DNA of 64,000 nt from Providencia huaxiensis (lineage in GTDB: Bacteria > Pseudomonadota > Gammaproteobacteria > Enterobacterales > Enterobacteriaceae), in NCBI RefSeq assembly GCF_002843235.3, contig NZ_CP031123.2, positions 2,046,001 through 2,110,000 on the forward strand, given 5' to 3'. The stretch's first letter is position 1. Every line of letters starts with the position of its first letter. The translations under genes were made by a program, and so were the position numbers. Positions 41,086 through 50,696 of this stretch are shown here, one piece after another. Under the pieces are notes generated by a model that saw only the letters and a program-made list of their open reading frames with translations, made no database searches and had not been told where the DNA came from.

Positions 41086-43230
41086 GTGTCCCGTACAATT
41101 ATGTTAATACCTACTGGCACCAGCGTTGGCTTAACTAGCGTTAGCCTAGGTGTCGTTCGCTCAATGGAACAAAAAGGTGTTCAATTAAGCGTTTTCAAAC
41201 CTATCGCACAGCCACGCGTCTCTGGCAACAAAGACCAAACCACTGAAGTCCTGCGCTCTCATTCAAGTATTACTACCATTGTTGAACCCTTAACAATGGA
41301 ATACGTTGAATCGCTACTGACCTCTTCCAAAAAAGATGTGTTAATGGAAGAAATCGTCGCTCGTTATCATGACCACACAAAAAATGCGGAAGTGATTTTA
41401 ATTGAAGGTTTAGTGCCAACACGTAAACATTCATTTGCTCAATCATTAAACTATGAAATTGCCAAAACATTAGGCGCAGAGATTGTTTTTGTCACTGCAC
41501 CAGGCAATAGCTCCATTACGCAAATGCAAGAACGTTTAGAGTTAGTACGCAACGAATTTGGCGGCCAACGTAATAAAAATATTATCGGTGTTATTATTAA
41601 CAAGGTGAATGCGCCTGTTGATGAGCAAGGCCGTACTCGCCCTGATCTGTCTGAAATCTTTGATGATTCAACTAAAGCGACAGTGGCTAACCTCGATACT
41701 AAGCAACTTTCTGCGCTGAATTTACCTGTACTTGCATCCATTCCATGGAACTTTGATTTAATTGCCACTCGTGCTATGGACATGGCAAGGCACTTAGGTG
41801 CAGAAGTTGTTAACGAAGGTGAAATCAAAACCCGTCGCGTTAAATCTGTGACTTTCTGCGCACGTAGCATCCCTCACATGCTTGAGCACTTCCGCCCTGG
41901 CTCACTATTAGTGACCTCCGCAGATCGCCCTGATGTGTTAGTTTCTGCATCACTAGCGGCAATGAATGGTGTTGAAATCGGTGCGGTTCTACTAACGGGT
42001 GGCTACAACATTGACCCGCCTATTCGCCAACTGTGTGAACAAGCGTTCGAAACAGGCCTGCCGGTGTTTATGGTGAAAAGCAATACATGGCAAACATCAC
42101 TGAATCTGCAAAGCTTTAGCTTAGAAGTCCCTGCAGATGACCACGAACGTATTGAAAAAATTCAAAACTACGTGGCTCGTCATATTAGTAGCGATTGGAT
42201 CGAATCACTGGTTGCAGACTCTGAGCGCCCTAACCGCCTCTCACCACCTGCTTTCCGTTATCAGTTAACTGAATTAGCGCGTAAAGCTGGCAAACGTATC
42301 GTTCTTCCTGAAGGCGACGAGCCACGTACCGTTAAAGCTGCATCTATCTGTGCAGAACGCGGCATCGCAACTTGTGTACTGTTAGGTAACCCAGAAGACA
42401 TTCGTCGCGTTGCGGCAGCGCAAGGTATTGAGCTCGGCACTGGCATTGAAATTGTCGACCCAGTTAAAGTACGTGAAGAGTACGTTGCTCGCCTCGTTGA
42501 ATTACGTAAGAGCAAAGGAATGACTGAGGTTGTTGCTCGCGAGCAATTAGAAGATAACGTCGTATTAGGGACATTAATGCTGGAAAAAGGCGAAGTTGAT
42601 GGCCTAGTTTCTGGTGCAGTTCATACGACGGCAAATACTATTCGTCCACCGCTACAATTAATTAAAACAGCACCGGGCAGCTCATTAGTTTCTTCTGTTT
42701 TCTTTATGCTATTACCTGAGCAAGTGTTTGTTTATGGTGACTGCGCTATCAATCCAGATCCAACTGCAGAGCAATTATCAGAAATCGCTATCCAATCTGC
42801 TGATTCCGCAAAAGCGTTCGGTATTGACCCACGCGTTGCGATGATCTCTTATTCTACTGGTGATTCAGGTGCAGGTAGTGACGTTGAGAAAGTGCGTGAA
42901 GCAACACGTTTAGCAAAAGAAAAACGCCCAGACTTAATCATCGATGGCCCATTACAATATGATGCGGCAGTGATGGCTGACGTTGCTAAATCTAAAGCGC
43001 CTAATTCGCCAGTTGCAGGTAAAGCGACCGTATTTATCTTCCCTGACTTGAATACCGGTAATACCACTTATAAAGCAGTACAACGTTCTGCTGACTTAGT
43101 GTCTATTGGTCCAATGCTGCAAGGTATGCGTAAGCCTGTCAATGACTTGTCTCGTGGTGCATTAGTTGATGACATCGTTTATACGGTTGCATTAACTGCA
43201 ATCCAAGCCGTACAAAACGAAAACGCATAA
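41086..43230 (+). CDS. pta: Phosphate acetyltransferase Pta
   Basis: Makes acetyl phosphate from acetyl-CoA. It is the long enterobacterial form (714 residues): an N-terminal dethiobiotin-synthetase-like P-loop-derived domain ([19 protein letters not shown]), a middle DRTGG domain, and the catalytic C-terminal PTA/PTB domain from about residue 390 ([46 protein letters not shown]). The start is GTG ([11 protein letters not shown]) after an AAAGAGG site. It is the second gene of the ackA-pta operon. Confidence 0.97.
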   Translation: MSRTIMLIPTGTSVGLTSVSLGVVRSMEQKGVQLSVFKPIAQPRVSGNKDQTTEVLRSHSSITTIVEPLTMEYVESLLTSSKKDVLMEEIVARYHDHTKNAEVILIEGLVPTRKHSFAQSLNYEIAKTLGAEIVFVTAPGNSSITQMQERLELVRNEFGGQRNKNIIGVIINKVNAPVDEQGRTRPDLSEIFDDSTKATVANLDTKQLSALNLPVLASIPWNFDLIATRAMDMARHLGAEVVNEGEIKTRRVKSVTFCARSIPHMLEHFRPGSLLVTSADRPDVLVSASLAAMNGVEIGAVLLTGGYNIDPPIRQLCEQAFETGLPVFMVKSNTWQTSLNLQSFSLEVPADDHERIEKIQNYVARHISSDWIESLVADSERPNRLSPPAFRYQLTELARKAGKRIVLPEGDEPRTVKAASICAERGIATCVLLGNPEDIRRVAAAQGIELGTGIEIVDPVKVREEYVARLVELRKSKGMTEVVAREQLEDNVVLGTLMLEKGEVDGLVSGAVHTTANTIRPPLQLIKTAPGSSLVSSVFFMLLPEQVFVYGDCAINPDPTAEQLSEIAIQSADSAKAFGIDPRVAMISYSTGDSGAGSDVEKVREATRLAKEKRPDLIIDGPLQYDAAVMADVAKSKAPNSPVAGKATVFIFPDLNTGNTTYKAVQRSADLVSIGPMLQGMRKPVNDLSRGALVDDIVYTVALTAIQAVQNENA

Positions 43231-43246
43231 TTCATCTCTATGATGT

Positions 43247-43277
43247 AAAAAAGCGCTCAGTTGAGCGCTTTTTTTAT
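43247..43277 (+). terminator. pta: pta terminator
   Basis: Perfect stem AAGCGCTC (43251-43258) with GAGCGCTT (43263-43270), loop AGTT, flanked by an A run on the left and a long T run on the right: a strong intrinsic terminator just after pta. Confidence 0.93.
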
Positions 43278-43426
43278 ATTTGAAACCAATAAGCACAAAT
43301 AAACAAATTAATTACCATAAAACTATCATCTAGTTTATTAGTCGCATTTTTTATTAACTATATCAAATTTACAGATGATAGCATTCGCACTAATTTTTTG
43401 TGTCGCATCATAGCAATGGTAATAAT

Positions 43427-44077
43427 ATGAATCACCTAACTAAAAATCTTATAATCATAATCGGTACTTTATTCCTAGCATCTTGTTCTAGTCGCCTTCC
43501 TTCCTCAACAGAACAATCAAATTTTTTGAGCAACTATGACCGTTTATCTGAAGTTAAAACGCCGTCTGGCAATATAATCAAAGCATGGCATTCAGACCAA
43601 CTAAATACAACTCAAAAAAATAAGCTTATTTTTACCCCTATAAAATTTAAACCGCTTAATGAACATAATAAAATAAATGAAAAATTCGCAACGGTTCTAC
43701 TTAATTACACGAATCAACAGGTCAAAAAAGAGCTAGAAAAGCACTTTGAATTAACCCAAACACCAGGGCCTAATACATTACAATTTGCAGGTGTCATTAC
43801 CTCTGTTAGCGCAACTGCCGAGGAACTCAAACCCTATGAAGTTTTACCTGTTATGTTAGTAATAGCAGGAACCCAACTTGCAGTAGGAAGCCGAGATGCT
43901 GACACGAATATTTATTTTGAATGGAAAGTCACTGACTCACAAACTGGGTTGCCTTTATATGAAGCCATTAGGAAAAACAGTGGGAACCAATTAAGTAATA
44001 CTGAACAGGTGATAACCTTAGAAGACTTAAAGGACGCTGTTGATATTATCGCGGATGAAGTTGTTCCAAATGCATAA
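43427..44077 (+). CDS. DUF3313-like lipoprotein
   Basis: A 216-residue predicted lipoprotein. Residues 1-20 form a signal peptide with lipobox LASC, so Cys20 would be lipidated. The following Ser-Ser favours transfer to the outer membrane. The body (LLNYTNQQVKKELEKHFELT, LQFAGVITSVSATAEELKP, YFEWKVTDSQTGLPLYEA) resembles the DUF3313 family, whose role is unknown. The frame is open from GTG at 43400, but ATG at 43427 gives a proper signal peptide. It stands alone after pta, where E. coli has yfcC. Confidence 0.75.
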   Translation: MNHLTKNLIIIIGTLFLASCSSRLPSSTEQSNFLSNYDRLSEVKTPSGNIIKAWHSDQLNTTQKNKLIFTPIKFKPLNEHNKINEKFATVLLNYTNQQVKKELEKHFELTQTPGPNTLQFAGVITSVSATAEELKPYEVLPVMLVIAGTQLAVGSRDADTNIYFEWKVTDSQTGLPLYEAIRKNSGNQLSNTEQVITLEDLKDAVDIIADEVVPNA

Positions 44078-44125
44078 TATGTCATTACGGATGGTAAATA
44101 AAATTACCATCCGTAATTTAATAGA

Positions 44126-45568
44126 CTATCTTTTACGCGTAAATAATGACACCACTACTGCAACAATAATATTCAGAATAAATGCCGCAATACCGATATT
44201 CATGAAACTTAAACTTTCCCCTAACCAAGGGAACAATTGTGCTAACGAAATTTTCTCGATATAGGTTACCGCAAGGAATAAAACTCCCGCAGAAATCCCA
44301 CAAATAGCACCTGCTGGTGTCATTGGGTTTTGTTGTTTAAAGCTCATCAATAAAGCAGGGAAAAACTGTGCAACAATATTCACGCCGAGTAACATAATCG
44401 CTACGAGAGTATCGTTACTGTGGAAAATAAAATACAAGCTGACTAACGCAACAACAGGCACCATAAAGCGTGCATAAACACCTGACTGGCGTTTTTCTTC
44501 ACTCACACCCATCGCTTTTTGCACAACGCCTGCTAGCATATTGGAGGTGGTTAACAACAACATCGATCCTGGAACTAATGCCGTTAGCATACCCGCAGCG
44601 CCAATAAAACCGACAACAATAGGTGAGAAGGTGCTTTTAGATATCTCAAACAGCGATAAATCCACCGCGGCCCCTTCAAGATGCGGAATTTGCAATATAG
44701 ACGCATAGCCGACAAAAAAAGCAAATAGCATAATCAAGCTGTAAGCTGGGATCAAAATACTATTACGTTTCAGAGATTTCTCATCTTTTGCGGTAAACAC
44801 TGCGGCCATATAGTGTGGCCAACAGAAATAGGCAACCACAGATAAGAATATTGTCGAAATATACCAAGGAATATTAAGCCCTGTTTCGGAGAAGGTTAAA
44901 AAGCTTGGCATTGCCGTATCTATCGCTTTAAACATCTCCCCAAAGCTACCGTAATAATGAAGTGGGATATAAATACCGATAAACACCACCACAATTAAAA
45001 TCATTAGATCTTTCAGAGCTGATGTCCAAGCTGAGCCATGAATACCTGAAATCATCACAAACAACGTCACTGCGATAATTCCAATCCAAATGGCAATATC
45101 AGCTGGAATTGCACCATAAGACGCTTGAGAAACAATAATGCCTAATCCTTTGAGCTGCAAAACAAATAAAGGCACCATCGCAGCAATAGAAATTAAGCTA
45201 ATTAATAACCCTAACCCCGGGCTTTGATATTTCTTGGTAAATAACTCAGAAATCGTTCTGACATCATTATCTTTTGCGAAGCGCCATACTCTTGGGTGTA
45301 CCCAATATAAAAAGATCCCCATAAACGCATTGACCGCTAAGGTATATAGGATTGCAGGGCCTTTTCCGTAAGCCCAGCCGCTCCCACCGAGGAAGGTAAA
45401 TGTGGTATATATTTCCCCTGCACTTAATAAGAAAACCAGCAGTGCGCCGTAACTACGCCCACCGACAGACCATCCTTCGTGATCCATCGTTTTTCCTTTT
45501 TTAGCGCGGATAGCTAAATAAATACTAAAAAAGAAAAATGCAGTGATGATAATTAATGAGGAACTCAT
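44126..45568 (-). CDS. Sodium:solute symporter family transporter
   Basis: A 480-residue SSS-family (PanF/PutP-like) sodium-coupled uptake protein with about 13 membrane helices. Seen are the GWSVGGRSYGALLVFLLSAG start region after the first helix, AGEIYTTFTFLGGSGWAYG, and VPGSMLLLTTSNMLAG, family landmarks. It is the last gene of a three-gene operon with an M24 peptidase and a DUF3311 protein and overlaps the latter by 4 bases. The substrate is unknown; the peptidase neighbour suggests a peptide or amino acid derivative. Confidence 0.9.
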   Translation of the reverse strand: MSSSLIIITAFFFFSIYLAIRAKKGKTMDHEGWSVGGRSYGALLVFLLSAGEIYTTFTFLGGSGWAYGKGPAILYTLAVNAFMGIFLYWVHPRVWRFAKDNDVRTISELFTKKYQSPGLGLLISLISIAAMVPLFVLQLKGLGIIVSQASYGAIPADIAIWIGIIAVTLFVMISGIHGSAWTSALKDLMILIVVVFIGIYIPLHYYGSFGEMFKAIDTAMPSFLTFSETGLNIPWYISTIFLSVVAYFCWPHYMAAVFTAKDEKSLKRNSILIPAYSLIMLFAFFVGYASILQIPHLEGAAVDLSLFEISKSTFSPIVVGFIGAAGMLTALVPGSMLLLTTSNMLAGVVQKAMGVSEEKRQSGVYARFMVPVVALVSLYFIFHSNDTLVAIMLLGVNIVAQFFPALLMSFKQQNPMTPAGAICGISAGVLFLAVTYIEKISLAQLFPWLGESLSFMNIGIAAFILNIIVAVVVSLFTRKR

Positions 45569-45762
45569 GATGTTTCCTTAGTATTTTTATTATCTAATAC
45601 ATTGATTAGTAACATCACTAAAGCTGTAATAATCACCCATGCCACAATCCAAAACATTAAAAATGGCAAGCCCATCACAAAAGGCTCTACTTGGTTAACG
45701 AAATAAATGCCCACGGTTAATGCTAGGATTGGGAAAATAACTAAATAATGATACCACTTCAT
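45565..45762 (-). CDS. DUF3311 small membrane protein
   Basis: A 65-residue protein with two hydrophobic helices (YLVIFPILALTVGIYFVNQ and PFLMFWIVAWVIITALVML) and a charged C-terminal tail. DUF3311 proteins are regularly encoded just before SSS symporters, like the YhdT-PanF arrangement, and are thought to be accessory subunits. Its stop overlaps the symporter start by 4 bases, a strong sign of joint function. Confidence 0.85.
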   Translation of the reverse strand: MKWYHYLVIFPILALTVGIYFVNQVEPFVMGLPFLMFWIVAWVIITALVMLLINVLDNKNTKETS

Positions 45763-45780
45763 AGAAAATTCCTTATTCCA

Positions 45781-47016
45781 TTACCCTAAAGAGACCAATT
45801 CACGGGGCAGATGACTTAGCATTTCAACACCATCTTCAGTGATGAGTAGCATATCTTCAATCATAATGCCGCCCACACCAATCCCGTAATATGGCGTTTC
45901 TAAACTCATGACCATCCCAGCTCGAAAGACTTCTGTCGTCGCAGCACTCACAAAAGGGGCTTCTTCTAACCCGACAAACACGCCATCCCCATGGCCTAGG
46001 TGCCCACGGTTATAATAAGGCAATCCCGAGGAACGGATCAGTGCCATTGTTTCATTAAAAACATCACTCAATGCGACACCGGGTGCAACTCGGCTTAGCA
46101 TATATTGATGCCCCTTTAAAATGGTTTGATAAATAGCAGCGACTTTTTCATTCGGTTTACCAACCACAAATGTGCGTGCAATATCAGCGCCATAGCCTGC
46201 CACATCAACACCACAGTCAAATTTAATTAAATCACCTTCTTTTGCCGGCTGGTCATCTGGGATCATTTTGGGTGAAAAATCACTGCCAACTGAAATTAAA
46301 TTGAAGCGGCTATAGTTCGTTTCAGGGAATTCCATCACTTTCGCTTTAAAAGCTGCGGTTAATTCTGCTGAAGTACAACCAACTCTAATTAATTTACTCG
46401 CAGCAGCAATACCAGCTTCTGTAATTTGTGCAGACTTTCTGAGGTGAGCAATTTCCCACTCACTTTTAATCATGCGTAATTCATTAAATAACGGTGAAGA
46501 GTCAACCAAATTTAGCCCAGGGATAACCTTATCCAGCCATACTTTTCCAGTATGTGTAATTTGGTTTAATTCAATCGCAACCGGTTTTCCATAAACGCCT
46601 GCATCTGACAACGCCTCTTTAAGTATATTAAAAATCGTTTCTATTGGGCTATTAATTGGCCTTGCCTTCATTACTTTGCCATTTTCAGGATTGTAAGGGT
46701 CGTCTACATCCACCCAAATTGGAAATGTTTTAATCTTTGCATTAGGCATTTGAAGTGACAAATTTGCCGCTTCAAATTCATTCATAATAACCAATGATTC
46801 AATAGACGGATCACGAAAAATAACCGCGATCGCAGAGCCTGTTTGCCTGAAAGTATACATAAAGAAGCTCGCAAAACCGGTTAAGTGATAGAAATTATCA
46901 CCCACTGTTGCGATTAATGCTTCAATCCCTTCACGCTCCATAATCTCACGAGCTTTGTGGGTTACGTTCTCAAGGTGTTGTTGTTTCAAAAAAGTATTCT
47001 GTTTATTCATTATCAT
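45781..47016 (-). CDS. M24 family metallopeptidase (Xaa-Pro peptidase / creatinase type)
   Basis: A 411-residue cytoplasmic protein with a creatinase-type N-terminal domain (about 15-175) and a pita-bread M24 catalytic domain. The five expected metal ligands are present: D267, D278, H342, E373 and E387 (in FDCGVD, GADIARTF, GHGDG, SLETP and MIEDM). It should split Xaa-Pro or related dipeptides, or a creatine-like amide. First gene of the operon with the DUF3311 protein and the symporter, suggesting uptake and hydrolysis of one substrate. The start may be the second ATG (47010). Confidence 0.85.
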   Translation of the reverse strand: MIMNKQNTFLKQQHLENVTHKAREIMEREGIEALIATVGDNFYHLTGFASFFMYTFRQTGSAIAVIFRDPSIESLVIMNEFEAANLSLQMPNAKIKTFPIWVDVDDPYNPENGKVMKARPINSPIETIFNILKEALSDAGVYGKPVAIELNQITHTGKVWLDKVIPGLNLVDSSPLFNELRMIKSEWEIAHLRKSAQITEAGIAAASKLIRVGCTSAELTAAFKAKVMEFPETNYSRFNLISVGSDFSPKMIPDDQPAKEGDLIKFDCGVDVAGYGADIARTFVVGKPNEKVAAIYQTILKGHQYMLSRVAPGVALSDVFNETMALIRSSGLPYYNRGHLGHGDGVFVGLEEAPFVSAATTEVFRAGMVMSLETPYYGIGVGGIMIEDMLLITEDGVEMLSHLPRELVSLG

Positions 47017-47088
47017 TTTTATTCTCTCGAAGCGTCATATCTACATCACGCAGTGCATCATATCGCAAACGATAAATGTTAAGATCTG

Positions 47089-47108
47089 CCACATTATATC
47101 TAGTGTGG
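47089..47108 (-). promoter_or_regulatory. Candidate promoter and operator of the M24 peptidase operon
   Basis: CCACA (47089-47093) and TGTGG (47104-47108) form a palindrome with a 10-base spacer. A perfect minus-strand -10 box TATAAT (47098-47093) lies in it, about 75 bases before the peptidase start; no good -35 box is seen. A second small inverted repeat TATCG/CGATA lies at 47061-47074. This would suit control by a regulator, but none is encoded next door. Confidence 0.3.
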
Positions 47109-47254
47109 AAATGAATACATCGTTTAACATACAAGTTTTTTATAACTAATAGTTATATATTAGCCAGAAATTAACTTTGCTAGAGATTTGATTTTAGGGA
47201 AAATAAAGAAAAGGACTAAATAAATTAGCCCTTTAATCATTTAAGTCTGAGTAG

Positions 47255-47797
47255 TTATAAGTTTTCAGCACAAGTGATGGTTTTTTCTAACTCATTATTA
47301 CGCGTTAACCATAAAGAAAGCGCTTTGAGTGAATCTGGCGTAAATTCGTCACAGCGTGCACTGATCTCTTTCGGGGTCAACCAACTGACCTCAGCCACTT
47401 CAGACTCTTGTAAAGCGAATGGGCCATGGCTTACACAACTAAACAACCCGCCCCATACACGACAATGCGCATCTTCAAAATAAAAATGGCCATGTTCAGC
47501 AAAAGGAACACCTGCAATACCCAGCTCTTCTTCCGCTTCGCGCTTTGCAGAATCAAGGATGTTTTCACCTTTTGTAACGACTCCTCCTGCTGTTGCATCA
47601 AGGAAGCCGGGGTGAAAATCTTTAATGTCTGTGCGTCGTTGAACCAGTATTTTTCCCATTCCATCATGGACAACGATGTAAGTTGCACGATGGCGTAGGT
47701 TTTCTGCTCGCATTTGGCTACGTGTTGCCTGAGCAATCACCGTATTGTCTTCATCAACAATATCGACCCACTCAACGACTTCGGTTGGTTGTTCCAT
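47255..47797 (-). CDS. yfcD: NUDIX hydrolase YfcD
   Basis: A 180-residue predicted NUDIX hydrolase of the IPP-isomerase-like type; substrate unknown. The Nudix box is complete: G-x5-E-x7-REAEEELGI within [16 protein letters not shown] and onward (about residues 71-95). The N-terminal [22 protein letters not shown] is typical of YfcD. In E. coli it also follows pta, with yfcC between. Confidence 0.9.
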   Translation of the reverse strand: MEQPTEVVEWVDIVDEDNTVIAQATRSQMRAENLRHRATYIVVHDGMGKILVQRRTDIKDFHPGFLDATAGGVVTKGENILDSAKREAEEELGIAGVPFAEHGHFYFEDAHCRVWGGLFSCVSHGPFALQESEVAEVSWLTPKEISARCDEFTPDSLKALSLWLTRNNELEKTITCAENL

Positions 47798-48034
47798 CCT
47801 GTAAACCTTTTATTTTTAAGCTAAAACTGCTTATATCATTAGACTGATTATTATTGTGTGCCAAACAATACTAATCTGCATTGATCCACAACTATAGAAA
47901 CGATCCTAGCTGAATTTGTGATGGGTTGCCATCATAAAAAAACACTTCTTTATTACAATGATAATGAAATCCTGTTTCTTTAAGGTAGCCCAAGCAAATC
48001 ATACAAATTGTGTTCACAAATGCTATAGTTAAAT

Positions 48035-48149
48035 CATAACGCTGTAGTTTGTGACACTAATGAAAAGTTAATACGCAAAGTTGGTGTATTGTGACTAAGG
48101 TGACAGAACGTAGGCAACAACGCTGCGGTTTGAGTATATTGACAGGGGG
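48035..48149. repeat. Degenerate or half ERIC-type repeat
   Basis: The right half (48090-48133) is identical over more than 40 bases to the right half of the next element (TGTGACTAAGGTGACAGAAC at its start), followed by a right end GAGTATATTGACAGGGGG. The left half is strongly diverged and itself contains an AACGCTGTAG right-end-like piece at about 48040. Probably an old element rearranged with its neighbour. Confidence 0.6.
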
Positions 48150-48273
48150 TATCCCCTAAATAGTTCAAATTGCAGCTAGGCGCTAAGAGATGGCATCCTT
48201 AGGAGCATACACAAGTATGTGACTAAGGTGACAGAACGTAGGCAACAACGCTGCGGTTTGAAATATGACGGGG
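48150..48273. repeat. ERIC-type intergenic repeat reaching the yfcH start
   Basis: About 124 bp: left arm TTGCAGCTAGGCG, central palindrome CCTTAGG/CTAAGG around CATAC/GTATG (48196-48228), right half with GGCAACAACGCTGCGG and the end TATGACGGGGA. The right end lies 6 bases before the yfcH ATG (48280), so the element contributes the purine-rich GGGGA before that start codon. Confidence 0.82.
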
Positions 48274-48279
48274 ATGGCG

Positions 48280-49191
48280 ATGAAGATACTCATAACAGGC
48301 GGCACCGGGCTAATCGGAACACCACTTATCCAAAAACTGATCTCTCTAGAGCATCAGGTTACTGTATTAAGCCGCTCTCCACAAAAAGTTTATAGCCATT
48401 TTTGCAAGGCTGTTGAGTGCTGGACGACGCTCAATGATCAAACTCACTTAAATGACTTTGATGCTGTCATTAACCTTGCTGGCGAACCCATCGCGGACAA
48501 GCGCTGGACAGAGGAACAAAAAAAATTATTGTGTGACAGCCGCTGGAAATTAACTCAACAGCTTAGTGAATTAATTACGGCCAGTGAAACACCACCTCGC
48601 GTATTTTTATCGGGTTCAGCCGTTGGTTATTATGGTAACCAAGGCCAATCAGTCGTCACAGAAGACGAACAGCCCCACGATGAATTTACTCACCAACTCA
48701 CACAGCATTGGGAAGCTTTAGCCGCTAATGCACAATCAGAAAAAACGCGTGTTTGTTTATTACGCACCGGCTTAGTGTTATCAGCGAATGGCGGTTTACT
48801 TGCCAAAATTCTCCCCATTTTTAAAATGGGTGCGGGAGGTCCAATTGGTGACGGGAAACAATACATGCCATGGATACATATCAATGATATGGTTCGTGCG
48901 ATTTGTTTTCTATTAGATACTCCAACACTCTCTGGCCCTTTTAATATGACCTCACCTTATCCGGTTCATAATGACTTATTTTCTGCCACATTAGGTGATG
49001 TTCTCAATCGCCCTTCATTTGTGCGAACACCCGCTTTTGTGATTAAGACCATTATGGGTGAATCTGCAGCGCTGGTCTTGGGTGGCCAACAGGCGATCCC
49101 CAAACGATTAGAAGAGGCAGGCTTTCAATTTGAACATATCGAATTAAAAGAAGCGCTTACTGACTTGCTTATTCCACATGCTGATCAGTAA
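48280..49191 (+). CDS. yfcH: SDR39U1-type epimerase family protein YfcH
   Basis: Cytoplasmic short-chain dehydrogenase-like protein with unknown substrate (303 residues). The NAD(P)-binding glycine motif [12 protein letters not shown] is at the N-terminus; [13 protein letters not shown] carries the YxxxN active-site variant, and the DUF1731 C-terminal region is present ([14 protein letters not shown]). The frame is open from ATG 48265, but 48280 ([10 protein letters not shown]) fits E. coli YfcH. Its ribosome binding region comes from the end of an ERIC element. It is convergent with ubiX, three bases apart. Confidence 0.9.
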   Translation: MKILITGGTGLIGTPLIQKLISLEHQVTVLSRSPQKVYSHFCKAVECWTTLNDQTHLNDFDAVINLAGEPIADKRWTEEQKKLLCDSRWKLTQQLSELITASETPPRVFLSGSAVGYYGNQGQSVVTEDEQPHDEFTHQLTQHWEALAANAQSEKTRVCLLRTGLVLSANGGLLAKILPIFKMGAGGPIGDGKQYMPWIHINDMVRAICFLLDTPTLSGPFNMTSPYPVHNDLFSATLGDVLNRPSFVRTPAFVIKTIMGESAALVLGGQQAIPKRLEEAGFQFEHIELKEALTDLLIPHADQ

Positions 49192-49194
49192 ATA

Positions 49195-49767
49195 TTATTT
49201 CGCCCCCTGCCAGCGGTGAAATAGGTCTTGTTCTAGTTCGATATCAAACTGATCAAGAATGCGGTTAACCGTTTGGTCAATAATATCTTGGATTGTTTCA
49301 GGTTGGTGATAAAACGCAGGCATTGGGGGCATGATCACGGCTCCCATTTCTGCTGCTTGAACCATTAATTTCAAATGCCCAACATGCAATGGCGTTTCAC
49401 GGACACCTAAAAGTAATTTTTTACCTTCTTTCAGTACCACGTCCGCCGCTCTAGTGACCAACGTATCTGTATAACTATGAACAATACCTGATAACGTCTT
49501 CATGGTACAAGGCATGATCACCATGCCAGCAGTACGGAACGACCCCGAAGAGATCGCAGCTGCGATATCGCGGCTATCATAGTTATGGTCAGCGAGCTGT
49601 TGAACCTCTTTGACACTGTAATCTGTTTCTAATGCTAATGTTTGTCGGGCAGCCGCACTCATCACCAAATGGGTTTCTACCTCTTTGACAGGTTTCAACA
49701 CTTCAAGCAAGCGAACACCATAAATAGCCCCACTTGCCCCGGTTAACCCAATGATCAGTTTTTTCAT
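49195..49767 (-). CDS. ubiX: Flavin prenyltransferase UbiX
   Basis: Makes prenylated FMN, the cofactor of the decarboxylase UbiD, for ubiquinone synthesis. The 190 residues show the flavin-binding GLTGASGAIYGVRLLE, SSGSFRTAGMVIMPCTMKTL-type region and RETPLHVGHLKLM. In E. coli ubiX follows purF; here a YwqG-like gene and ERIC repeats lie between. Confidence 0.94.
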   Translation of the reverse strand: MKKLIIGLTGASGAIYGVRLLEVLKPVKEVETHLVMSAAARQTLALETDYSVKEVQQLADHNYDSRDIAAAISSGSFRTAGMVIMPCTMKTLSGIVHSYTDTLVTRAADVVLKEGKKLLLGVRETPLHVGHLKLMVQAAEMGAVIMPPMPAFYHQPETIQDIIDQTVNRILDQFDIELEQDLFHRWQGAK

Positions 49768-49828
49768 TTCGCTGCCCTATTCACGATAACTCACCGTATT
49801 ATATACAAATCTCACTAGAATGGCAGAT

Positions 49829-49864
49829 ACCAACGACGCTGTAGCTCTAGCTATGAGGAATTTT
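49829..49864. repeat. ERIC right-end remnant next to the YwqG-like stop codon
   Basis: About 36 bases that align with the right end of the ERIC element at 50956-51080: CCAACGACGCTGTAG, then CTATGAGGAA against CCAACAACGCTGTAG, then CTATGACGAA. It ends about 7 bases from the stop codon of the YwqG-like gene. Only this end is left. Confidence 0.5.
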
Positions 49865-49871
49865 TTGGCTA

Positions 49872-50696
49872 TCAGCCGCAATCCCAATTATACACGACTC
49901 GACTAAAATCACGTTTTTTCAGATCATCGGGGTGAATAAAGAAATTACCCACACCGATATCCCCCCAAAGGATCCCACTTTCATAATCACTATTGATTTG
50001 CAGAAGTAATTCATATTGTTGAATTTTTTCTTCATATTCCCTTGGGTCACTTTGGGTAAAAAATGGATAACCGCCAATGCAGTGAGCGCCTGACTCGAAT
50101 GCATCACTATAAGGTTCAACCCATTCGTCGTAAAAGTCTTCACCTTCAAATTGGTCTTCATAATCGTAGAGGTTGTCGACCCCTAAAATTTTCTGACCAA
50201 ATTGGAAATCATCGATACTGATGTACTGCTCCGCGAGCGCATATTCAATACGGCATTGACAGTCTATCGGTGTATAATAATCATCGCTGTGCGCTGCAAT
50301 AACCTCAGAGAAATCTTGGGTTAATTGGTTTGAGTCTTCAATAATATCTTCCCAATAGACAACCCTGAAATCTTCTTGGTTTTGTCTGTCATTGAAATCG
50401 GCACCATATAAATCATCACCGCCAATAAAAAATTGCAAAATACCCTTTTCTGGATAATTTTCGAGTTTAGGCATTTGTGCAAAATTAATTTGTGCCAACA
50501 ACTTTAAAGGAGTTCCTTCACTATTCGTCGGGTATTTTTCATTCAGTGGCAAATATGGCATACCACCGACTCGACTCTCCCATAACACAGTGTTTTCAAT
50601 TGGGGTTAAGGCCATTGTAACAAGCGGCTTTTTAGTGGCTTTGATTTTATCTGCGAAAGGTTTAATTACATCAGGAAGGGAATTGAAGTCGACCAT
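49872..50696 (-). CDS. DUF1963 (YwqG-like) protein
   Basis: A 274-residue cytoplasmic protein of the YwqG/DUF1963 family, function unknown. Signatures are SRVGGMPYLP near the N-terminus, LLAQINFAQMPKLENYPEKGILQFFIG, GGYPFFTQSDPR, and the C-terminal LLLQINSDYESGILWGDIGVGNFFI. It is very acidic. The frame starts at 50708, but ATG 50696 (MVDFNSLPD) is eight bases after TTGGA and is preferred. In E. coli ubiX directly follows purF, so this is an added gene. Confidence 0.82.
   Translation of the reverse strand: MVDFNSLPDVIKPFADKIKATKKPLVTMALTPIENTVLWESRVGGMPYLPLNEKYPTNSEGTPLKLLAQINFAQMPKLENYPEKGILQFFIGGDDLYGADFNDRQNQEDFRVVYWEDIIEDSNQLTQDFSEVIAAHSDDYYTPIDCQCRIEYALAEQYISIDDFQFGQKILGVDNLYDYEDQFEGEDFYDEWVEPYSDAFESGAHCIGGYPFFTQSDPREYEEKIQQYELLLQINSDYESGILWGDIGVGNFFIHPDDLKKRDFSRVVYNWDCG

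Noticed and set aside
43400..43426. GTG start of the DUF3313-like lipoprotein
   Set aside because: It would put polar residues before the signal peptide; ATG 43427 gives a normal lipoprotein signal.
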